From Thermotogae bacterium (GTDB taxonomy: Bacteria; Thermotogota; Thermotogae; Petrotogales; Kosmotogaceae), in NCBI GenBank assembly GCA_003643975.1, contig QNAR01000024.1:1-12577 (forward strand): DNA of 12,577 nucleotides, written 5' to 3'. The position numbers and the translations under genes are program-made. The notes under the pieces are model-generated. The model was not told where the DNA came from, did not search any database, and saw only the letters and a list, made by a program, of their open reading frames with translations. Below are positions 7,030 through 12,577 of the stretch, one piece after another (within the stretch, counting starts at the first letter, position 1; the number at the start of each line of letters is the position of its first letter).

Positions 7030-8208
7030 ATGAAGAAACTTCTTTTATCAGTACTCTTTGTTACCATTGTGTTTAGCTTTGTTTTTGCAGAAAACGGTGT
7101 ATATCCAGATAAGATTGTCATTGGCTCTTTCCAGGCTCTTTCTGGTCCAGTAGCACCAATAGGCATCTCAATGCGGAAGGGCATGGATGCATACTTCAAC
7201 TGGGTAAATGCAAATGGTGGAATCAACGGCAGAAAGATCGAATTTATTGTAGCAGATGATGCCTTTAACCCTTCAAAAACCGTTGTAGAAGTCAAAAGGC
7301 TTGTAGAACAAGATAAAGTTTTCGCCATTGTTGGAGGCCTTGGCACTCCTGGATGTCTCGCTGTTGCTGACTATCTTAACAACTCTAGTGTCCCATTTGT
7401 TTACCAAGGAAGTGGCTCAAGCACTCTGGCCATTCCTCCGAAAAAGTATGTCTTTACCGTGCAGCCTAACTACACAACTGAGGGTCAGATCATGGCAAAA
7501 TACTTAGTTGAGGTACTGGGAAAGAAGCGTATAGGTATTGTTTACAGGGCTGATGATGCTGGACAGGAAGAACTTAACGGCCTTAAACGTTGGCTTGTAG
7601 AACACGGTTACAGTTCCGCCCTTGTTGCGAAGCTTCCGGTCGATGTTACGAGAATGACCTTTGATAACGAAATTCTCAAGCTCATGGAACTGAATGTAGA
7701 TGCTGTTGTGTTGAGCATGTGGATCCCTCAGAGCCCTAACTTCCTCAAGCAGGCTTATGAATATGGCCTCGATGCCCTCTTGCTTGGAAACTATGTTAAT
7801 CCAGATCCAACTGTTATCGCACTGGCAGGAGATGCTGCTGAAGGCTTCCAGGCAATGGCGTGGGTTATGGGAGATGTAGCTGATGAAAGCTTCCAAAAAT
7901 ATATTCAAATTTATCAAGAAACTTTCAACGACGAAATTCCCAACGCTTACGCAGCGGCGGGCTTTATTGCCGCCGAAGTCTTCACAGAAGCGTTAAGAAG
8001 AGCTGGAGAGGAACCAACAAGGGAAAGCCTTGTAAAAGCACTCGAAGAAATGAACGGCTGGAAAGGGCTTATTACACCATCTATTACTTACAAACCCTAT
8101 GATCCCAATGACAAATACTGTCGTGTCGGTATCAGGCAAATGTATGTGATGCATGTGGAAAACCAAGTCTGGACTACATTGACAGACTGGATTTCGGTCG
8201 CTGAATAA
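7030..8208 (+). CDS. livK: ABC transporter substrate-binding protein, branched-chain amino acid (LivK) type
   Basis: This 392-residue periplasmic binding protein of the leucine/isoleucine/valine-binding family captures the solute for the importer encoded downstream. Residues 1-20 form a Sec signal peptide (two Lys, then a hydrophobic run ending FVFA), with likely cleavage before Glu21. There is no lipobox cysteine, so it should be a free exported protein. The mature part has the family's pattern: IGSFQALSGPVAP (31-43), GGINGRKIE (63-71), ADDAFNPSKTVVEVKRLVEQ (75-94) and VFAIVGGLGTPG (97-108). ATG 7030 follows AGGAGGT (7014-7020), and a TTG-led extension from 6997 would bury the signal peptide. 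It sits 29 bases after the thiolase. Relatives bind amino acids, amides, aromatic acids or short carboxylates, so the ligand cannot be named. The CoA genes suggest a carboxylate. A hairpin after its stop may raise its expression above the rest. Confidence 0.9.
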   Translation: MKKLLLSVLFVTIVFSFVFAENGVYPDKIVIGSFQALSGPVAPIGISMRKGMDAYFNWVNANGGINGRKIEFIVADDAFNPSKTVVEVKRLVEQDKVFAIVGGLGTPGCLAVADYLNNSSVPFVYQGSGSSTLAIPPKKYVFTVQPNYTTEGQIMAKYLVEVLGKKRIGIVYRADDAGQEELNGLKRWLVEHGYSSALVAKLPVDVTRMTFDNEILKLMELNVDAVVLSMWIPQSPNFLKQAYEYGLDALLLGNYVNPDPTVIALAGDAAEGFQAMAWVMGDVADESFQKYIQIYQETFNDEIPNAYAAAGFIAAEVFTEALRRAGEEPTRESLVKALEEMNGWKGLITPSITYKPYDPNDKYCRVGIRQMYVMHVENQVWTTLTDWISVAE

Positions 8209-8216
8209 TCTTTGCT

Positions 8217-8241
8217 CGCGGGGGATTTTCCCCCGCGTTTT
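8217..8241 (+). terminator. Hairpin with short T-run between livK and livG, likely partial terminator
   Basis: A perfect 8-base stem, CGCGGGGG (8217-8224) with CCCCCGCG (8230-8237), closes a 5-base ATTTT loop and is followed by TTTT. It lies nine bases after the livK stop and just before the livG ribosome site. Because the rest of the importer follows on the same strand, it most likely trims transcription or protects the livK 3' end, giving more binding protein than membrane components. The T-run is short, so full termination is unlikely. Confidence 0.75.
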
Positions 8242-8255
8242 CCTGGAGGTGCACC

Positions 8256-9023
8256 ATGGTTCTTGAAGTCAGGAACATCACTGTGAAATTTGGGGGCGTT
8301 ACAGCAGTAAAGTCGTTCAACATGACAGTAAAAAAGAACACCATACATTCTTTGATTGGGCCAAATGGAGCGGGAAAAACCACGCTTTTCAATGTTATAA
8401 CCCGTATTGTCAAGGAAACTGAAGGGGAAATATCATTCAACGGGAAAGATCTGGCGACTTATAAGCCCTTTGAAGTGATAAAGGCAGGTATATCAAGAAC
8501 CTTTCAGAATCTTGAGATATTCAAGTATATGACGGTGAAAGACAACTTCTTTGTGGGCCACCATGGTGAAATACATTATGGAATCTTGCAAGAAGCACTG
8601 TGGACAAATAAAGTGAAAAACTCAGAAAAAAAATCCATGGAAAAAGCTCTTGAAATAGCTGAACTGTTAGGTTTGAAAAATAGGCTCAATACGTTAGCCG
8701 GCATGCTTCCCTACGGATTACAGAAGCTCGTCGAAATTGGCAGAGCACTGATGAGTGAACCGAATTTTCTCATGCTTGATGAACCAGCTGCTGGTCTAAA
8801 CCCCACCGAAACCATCCAACTAAAAACGCTTATCAATCGTTTACGCGACGACTTTAATTTGACAATTTTCCTTGTGGAGCACGATATGTCACTTGTTATG
8901 GACATATCTGACAGAATAACGGTAATGAATTTTGGTGAAAAAATAGCCGAAGGCTCAGCTGATGATATTAAAAATGACCCCAACGTTATAGAAGCCTATC
9001 TGGGAGAGAGTAAATATGCTTGA
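8256..9023 (+). CDS. livG: Branched-chain amino acid-type ABC transporter ATPase LivG
   Basis: This 255-residue protein is one of the two ATPase subunits that power the importer from the cytoplasmic side. It has Walker A GPNGAGKT (35-42), a Q-loop at Gln84 (SRTFQNLEIF), the LivG-style signature LPYGLQKLVEIGRAL (151-165) in place of LSGGQ, Walker B FLMLDEP (171-177) and a switch histidine in LVEHDMSLV (His209). The C-terminal MNFGEKIAEGSADDIKNDP to EAYLG end is typical of LivG and distinguishes it from LivF. ATG 8256 follows GGAGG (8245-8249) by six bases. The gene overlaps livF by eight bases. It lies just past the terminator-like hairpin, so its transcript level may be lower than that of livK. 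Confidence 0.93.
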   Translation: MVLEVRNITVKFGGVTAVKSFNMTVKKNTIHSLIGPNGAGKTTLFNVITRIVKETEGEISFNGKDLATYKPFEVIKAGISRTFQNLEIFKYMTVKDNFFVGHHGEIHYGILQEALWTNKVKNSEKKSMEKALEIAELLGLKNRLNTLAGMLPYGLQKLVEIGRALMSEPNFLMLDEPAAGLNPTETIQLKTLINRLRDDFNLTIFLVEHDMSLVMDISDRITVMNFGEKIAEGSADDIKNDPNVIEAYLGESKYA

Positions 9024-9723
9024 GATAAAAAATATCGAAGTCTATTATGGTTATGTAAAAGCGTTAAAGGACATATCATTGCGTGTTGAAGAAGGACAGA
9101 TTGTTTCCCTGTTGGGTTCCAATGGTGCAGGAAAAACCACAACACTTAAGACAATCTCTGGACTGTTAAAGCCTAAAAGCGGAAGCATTCTTTTTCACGA
9201 AAAAATTATCACTCATCTGGATTCATCAGCAATAGTTAGGATGGGGATTGTTCAATGCCCTGAAGGTCGTCAATTATTTCCTGATCTTTCCGTTAAGGAA
9301 AACCTTCTTGTGGGGGCTATAACTCGCAAAAACAGAAAGCAAATAAACGATGACTTGAATCAAGTTTATGGGCTATTTCCTATATTGCGGGACAGAAAGA
9401 ACCAGCTTGCTGGAACTTTGTCAGGTGGAGAACAGCAAATGCTTGCCATAGGCAGAGCTCTCATGGCTGGTCCAAAATTACTTATGCTTGATGAACCTTC
9501 TCTTGGATTAGCACCAAAAATCGTTGAACAGATTTTCGAGCTTCTCGTAAATTTAAACAAAGAAAAGGGACTCACAATTTTGCTTGTAGAGCAAAATGCC
9601 AATGCGGCGCTAAGAATCTCTGACTATGCCTATATTCTCGAGGTAGGAACTCTCACCCTCGAAGGTGATGCGAAAGACCTTCTTAAAAGTGAATTAGTTC
9701 AACAAAAATATCTTGGGGCCTGA
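9016..9723 (+). CDS. livF: Branched-chain amino acid-type ABC transporter ATPase LivF
   Basis: This 235-residue protein is the second ATPase, pairing with LivG under the LivH/LivM channel. Walker A is GSNGAGKT (34-41), the signature is LSGGEQQMLAIGRAL (135-149) and Walker B is LLMLDEP (155-161). The switch position reads LVEQNA, with Gln in place of His, as is normal for LivF. PEGRQLFPDLSVKENL (82-97) is a second LivF hallmark. The ATG at 9016 lies within the last codons of livG, with GGGAGAGAG (9002-9010) as its ribosome site, so the two ATPases are probably made in step. The stop is 13 bases before the livH start. No unusual feature was seen. Confidence 0.93.
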   Translation: MLEIKNIEVYYGYVKALKDISLRVEEGQIVSLLGSNGAGKTTTLKTISGLLKPKSGSILFHEKIITHLDSSAIVRMGIVQCPEGRQLFPDLSVKENLLVGAITRKNRKQINDDLNQVYGLFPILRDRKNQLAGTLSGGEQQMLAIGRALMAGPKLLMLDEPSLGLAPKIVEQIFELLVNLNKEKGLTILLVEQNANAALRISDYAYILEVGTLTLEGDAKDLLKSELVQQKYLGA

Positions 9724-9736
9724 TGGGGGTGACTTG

Positions 9737-10624
9737 ATGGTAACCTTTTTACAGCAAATAATATTGGGGCTTAGAGAGGGGAGCCTTTTTTCATTGGTTG
9801 CTCTGGGTCTTGTGCTCATATACAAAACCTCCGGTGTTGTAAATTTTGCTTACGGGAACATGGGGATGTTTGCAGCATATATTGCATACACTGTTTTTGC
9901 CATTGCTGGACTGCCGCTGTGGCTTGCAGTGCTCACTGCCATTGTTTTTGGGTTCTTTCTTGGAGCTGCTACGGAAAGAGGGTTGTTGCGCCCAATTCGC
10001 CATCTTTCTCATTCAGCGATGTTGATCTTAACCTTAGGGCTATTAATGATTCTTGAAGGTCTAGCATTGGAAATATGGAAACAAGACTATAAACCTTTCC
10101 CTTCCCTTATACATGGAAGACCTATTTTCATCAAGTTTCCACAGGGAAGAATCATACTCACCAGGCAGGATCTCCTCATTTTTGGCATTGCTGCGGTTAT
10201 TATGCTGGCTCTTTTCCTCTATTTCAAATTTACAAGGGTCGGACTCTCTGTACGTGCAACTGCGCAAAATGAAACCGCCGCCAGACTGATGGGGATCAGA
10301 GTAGGTACGGTATTCGCTTTTTCCTGGGGTGTTGGAACTGCATTGAGCGCTCTTGCGGCTATAATGGCGGCGCCAAGAACTCAAATAAACCCAAATATGA
10401 TGTTAGATCTTCAGATACAGGGACTCACAGCTGCGGTTCTCGGAGGTTTTGAAAGCCTTCCCGGTACAGTTGTCGGTGGACTTCTGCTTGGTATCATTGA
10501 GCAATTCGTGGCCCGTTATCTTTCTGAAGAACTAAAAATGGCCTTTGCTTTGCTCATCATTCTCATACTGCTTCTCATAAAACCTGAAGGTCTTCTTGGC
10601 CGTAGGTCAGCAGAAAGGGTGTAG
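9737..10624 (+). CDS. livH: Branched-chain amino acid-type ABC transporter permease LivH
   Basis: This 295-residue, very hydrophobic protein forms half of the transmembrane path. It begins with the LivH pattern LGLREGSLFSLVALGLVLIYKTSGVVNFAYG (10-40). The cytoplasmic coupling region is GLSVRATAQNETAARLMGIRVG, which contacts an ATPase. Near the C-terminus are QGLTAAVLGGFESLPGTVVGGLLLGIIE and the closing KPEGLLGRR, followed by a short basic tail. About eight membrane segments can be picked out by hydrophobicity. ATG 9737 is chosen because GGGGGTGA (9725-9732) is seven bases upstream when aligned to the anti-Shine-Dalgarno. An upstream TTG (9713) would overlap livF and add eight unlikely residues. 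The stop is three bases before the livM ATG. Confidence 0.93.
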   Translation: MVTFLQQIILGLREGSLFSLVALGLVLIYKTSGVVNFAYGNMGMFAAYIAYTVFAIAGLPLWLAVLTAIVFGFFLGAATERGLLRPIRHLSHSAMLILTLGLLMILEGLALEIWKQDYKPFPSLIHGRPIFIKFPQGRIILTRQDLLIFGIAAVIMLALFLYFKFTRVGLSVRATAQNETAARLMGIRVGTVFAFSWGVGTALSALAAIMAAPRTQINPNMMLDLQIQGLTAAVLGGFESLPGTVVGGLLLGIIEQFVARYLSEELKMAFALLIILILLLIKPEGLLGRRSAERV

Positions 10625-10627
10625 ACT

Positions 10628-12391
10628 ATGCGTGATACTTTGTATAAAAACAGGCAATGGATATTAACAGCGCTTCTTTTTCTTGTAATCCCCTTGTTTT
10701 TCACTGGCCAGCCTTTTATGATGACCATATTTTCTCTGGTTCTTATTTACACAATAACTACGCTGGGGCTGAATATTGTTATAGGATACGCCGGTCAAAT
10801 ATCCATTGGACATGCTGCCTTCATGGCCATAGGGGCCTATACCTCAACTTTACTAACCATGAATTTTCACTTGCCCTTCTTGCTATCTTTCTTGATAGCT
10901 GGAAGTGTCTCGGGGCTTTTTGGCTTTTTGCTGGGAATTCCCGCTCTCAGATTGAAAGGATTTTACCTAGCTATTGCAACAATGGCCTTTGGTGTAGTTG
11001 TAGAGCAGTTGCTCAAATCCTGGGAATTCGCTGGTGGGAACATAGGAATCAGAAATATCACACCCCCAAAGTTGCTGGGGGCTCAACTTTCCTCAGATAC
11101 AGCAAAATATTACCTCACTGCGGTAATTGCACTTCTTTTATACATCATCAGTGCAAATATCTTAAAGAGTCGAACAGGCAGAGCTTTCAAGGCTATAAGG
11201 GAAAGCGAGTTTGCAGCTCAATCTATGGGTATAAACATTTCAAGATATAAACTCATCGCATTTGTCATTAGTGCCGTTTACGCAGGCATTGCCGGAAGCC
11301 TTTATGCGCACACTATCGGCTATATCTCTCCTACTGATTTTGGACTTGGAAATTCCATAAATCTCCTTGCTATCATTGTCATTGGAGGATTGGCATCGCT
11401 TTCAGGAAGTTTCATAGGCTCGGTTATAATGGTTGCCATGCCATTTATGTTCAGCAGGACTCAACTTCCAATGTCTATTATTTTTGGTGTATTACTTGTA
11501 CTGGTTGTGCTTTTCTTCCCGCGTGGACTCGCATATGCGTTGCAAATATTCAATGTCAAATTCCTCTGGAAACCTTATACGGCACTTAAAAGGAGGATAG
11601 CAAAAATGAAAAAAGCCGAGGGCGAATTTGTCGAAGTGCTTGGAAAAAGGATTCATTATGTACAGAAAAATGGAGAAGCCAAAAAAACCATCCTTTTTGT
11701 CCATGGAAATTTCGCATCCTGGCGCTGGTTTAAACCAGCGTTGGACAACCTTCCAAATGAATATCATGGCGTCGCGCTGGACATGCCAAACTTTGGACAA
11801 TCTGAACGGCTCGAAGAAGTAAAAATAGATGTCTATGCACAATACGTTTCGGAATTCATGAAAAAACTGAATATCGACAAGGCAATTCTGGTAGGGCACT
11901 CACTTGGAGGCGCCGTTGTTCAGAAAATGGCAATTGATAACCCGAAAATGGTAGAAAAAGTATTGCTGATTGACCCAGCTCCTCCTTCGGGCTATAAAAC
12001 CGCCCCAGAAGTTTATGCAGTCCTGGAATTGTACAAAAGCAATGCCGACTTGTTGAAAAAAGCATTGATTGGGACCATGCCAACCAGGCCAGTCGATCGC
12101 TTTACTGATCAACTCGTTTCAGATGCCCTTATGATGAAACCAGAGTGCATTGTAGAAAATGCTAGAGCCCTTGAAGAATATGATTACAAAAAAGAACTTT
12201 CCAAACTCGAAATCCCCTTCAAGATACTTGTTGGCAAGCTCGATCTTATAATAACGGAAGAAATGGCTAGAGAGTTTGAGAAAGTAATGAAAAATGCAAC
12301 TGTTGAAATTATCCCTGATTGCGGTCATAGCGTTAACGTAGAAAAACCAGATCTCTTCATGCAAAAGCTGATTGATTTTATAAAAGAGTAG
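10628..12391 (+). CDS. Fusion of LivM permease with a C-terminal alpha/beta hydrolase
   Basis: The 587-residue frame joins two normally separate proteins. Residues 1 to about 305 are LivM, the second permease half, with roughly nine membrane segments, GLNIVIGYAGQISIGHAAF (47-65) and the coupling region GRAFKAIRESEFAAQSMGIN (184-203), ending FFPRG (296-300). A basic linker (about 306-330, KRRIAKMKK) follows, then a complete hydrolase: VHGNFASW (358-365), nucleophile Ser425 in GHSLGG, acid Asp539 in VGKLDLI and His567 in DCGHSVN. LivM C-termini face the cytoplasm, so the hydrolase would sit on the inner face of the channel, where it could act on the incoming solute. An AAAAGGAGG site (11588-11596) and in-frame ATG (11606) allow separate synthesis of the hydrolase. 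A lost stop codon or a sequencing frameshift are alternatives. I see no break in LivM coding quality before the linker. Confidence 0.85.
   Translation: MRDTLYKNRQWILTALLFLVIPLFFTGQPFMMTIFSLVLIYTITTLGLNIVIGYAGQISIGHAAFMAIGAYTSTLLTMNFHLPFLLSFLIAGSVSGLFGFLLGIPALRLKGFYLAIATMAFGVVVEQLLKSWEFAGGNIGIRNITPPKLLGAQLSSDTAKYYLTAVIALLLYIISANILKSRTGRAFKAIRESEFAAQSMGINISRYKLIAFVISAVYAGIAGSLYAHTIGYISPTDFGLGNSINLLAIIVIGGLASLSGSFIGSVIMVAMPFMFSRTQLPMSIIFGVLLVLVVLFFPRGLAYALQIFNVKFLWKPYTALKRRIAKMKKAEGEFVEVLGKRIHYVQKNGEAKKTILFVHGNFASWRWFKPALDNLPNEYHGVALDMPNFGQSERLEEVKIDVYAQYVSEFMKKLNIDKAILVGHSLGGAVVQKMAIDNPKMVEKVLLIDPAPPSGYKTAPEVYAVLELYKSNADLLKKALIGTMPTRPVDRFTDQLVSDALMMKPECIVENARALEEYDYKKELSKLEIPFKILVGKLDLIITEEMAREFEKVMKNATVEIIPDCGHSVNVEKPDLFMQKLIDFIKE
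11588..11608 (+). promoter_or_regulatory. Internal ribosome binding site and start codon for the hydrolase part of the LivM fusion
   Basis: AAAAGGAGG (11588-11596) is as strong as any ribosome site in the window. It lies nine bases before an ATG (11606-11608) that is in frame with the fusion (Met327). Initiation here would give a free hydrolase of 261 residues ending at 12391, starting just before GEFVEVLGKRIHYV, the usual first strand of the fold, and close in length to the 268-residue hydrolase at 556. The site could be a relic of a once separate gene or a working second start. Confidence 0.6.
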
Positions 12392-12405
12392 GTAACTGTA
12401 AGAAC

Positions 12406-12466
12406 CGAGTTGCAAATAACAAGACCCTAGAACCGGGTGAAACAAGCGGATCATAAACTCGTTTTT
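12406..12466 (+). terminator. Possible operon terminator
   Basis: CGAGTT (12406-12411) can pair with AACTCG (12456-12461), which is directly followed by TTTTT (12462-12466). The long loop holds a smaller ACCC/GGGT hairpin (12424-12427 with 12435-12438). It begins 15 bases after the last stop of the operon, the right place for a terminator. The 44-base loop and short stem make this weak, and part of the region looks like a repeat element. Confidence 0.35.
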
Positions 12467-12511
12467 CATAATATCACTCATAACCTGGCTCCCGGATTCT
12501 CAGGTCTCGTT
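12418..12511. repeat. Two diverged inverted copies of a short (22-23 base) element
   Basis: Plus-strand 12418-12439 and the reverse complement of 12489-12511 align over their whole length with about 18 identical positions and a single one-base gap. Both read AAC-purine-AGACC, then a variable base or two, then AGAA, then CCGGG and a final G. Such a pair in non-coding DNA suggests a degenerate copy of a dispersed palindromic repeat. The rest of 12392-12577 shows no gene, and no copies were seen elsewhere in the window. Confidence 0.5.
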
Positions 12512-12577
12512 CTTCAAATTCTCATCACCCAAGTTTTACCAAACACCGTGTTATCAGTGCCCTTTTACCTCTATACA

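Noticed and set aside
10657..11250. 197-codon open frame inside livM on the plus strand
   Set aside because: It lies in another frame of strongly conserved LivM coding, is rich in Cys, His and Trp with no family pattern, and has no ribosome site.
11500..11606. Frameshift separating livM from the hydrolase
   Set aside because: The frame used keeps a plausible basic cytoplasmic tail up to the internal start, and the alternative frame ending at TAA 11587 reads less like LivM; kept only as an alternative.
12119..12481. 120-codon minus-strand open frame running out of the fusion's 3' end
   Set aside because: It mostly mirrors the conserved hydrolase domain, shows no recognisable motif and no ribosome site, and its 5' end falls in the repeat region.
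12392..12577. tRNA or CRISPR in the right-end gap
   Set aside because: No cloverleaf with a CCA-type end or T-arm motif is visible, and there are only two diverged inverted copies, not regularly spaced direct repeats.

Overview
The window looks like part of the genome of an anaerobic bacterium. The evidence is a single-chain pyruvate:ferredoxin oxidoreductase at the left edge, strong AAGGAGG-type ribosome binding sites, several TTG and GTG starts, moderately AT-rich coding and Lys/Glu-rich proteins. My guess from this style is a Thermotogota member of the Kosmotoga/Mesotoga type, with a Firmicute as the alternative. No marker gene in the window settles this.

Layout. The 5' end of a nifJ-type gene runs off the left edge on the minus strand (1-343). 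A short divergent promoter region (344-555) separates it from eleven plus-strand genes. In order these are an alpha/beta hydrolase (556-1362); a ketoacyl-synthase-III-like condensing enzyme (1536-2543); an NAD-type short-chain dehydrogenase (2574-3320); a regulator with two TetR DNA-binding domains (3317-4480); a class I CoA-transferase of the 4-hydroxybutyrate/butyryl-CoA:acetate type (4483-5784); an acetyl-CoA acetyltransferase-type thiolase (5798-7000); and a complete branched-chain-amino-acid-type ABC importer (LivK, LivG, LivF, LivH, LivM; 7030-12391). The LivM reading frame continues without a stop into a second complete alpha/beta hydrolase. A strong ribosome binding site lies at the junction, so both a fusion and a separate hydrolase could be made. 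From 1536 on, the gaps are 30 bases or less apart from a 47-base livK-livG gap that holds a terminator-like hairpin, so the ten genes are probably one operon. The last 186 bases hold no gene, but they contain two diverged inverted copies of a short element.

How the genes could work together (inference). The importer brings in a short carboxylate or an ester/oligomer of one. The two hydrolases release the acid. The dehydrogenase has NAD-type residues and oxidises a 3-hydroxy acid or its CoA ester. The CoA-transferase activates the acid with CoA from acetyl-CoA, and the thiolase cleaves acetoacetyl-CoA to acetyl-CoA, which meets the ferredoxin/pyruvate node next door. Uptake and use of 3-hydroxybutyrate-like compounds fits these parts best. 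There is no AMP-forming acyl-CoA ligase, acyl-CoA dehydrogenase or enoyl-CoA hydratase here, so full beta-oxidation is not encoded in the window. The condensing enzyme does not fit a purely degradative reading and may point to a synthetic or chain-exchange step. The twin-domain TetR protein inside the operon is the obvious candidate regulator.
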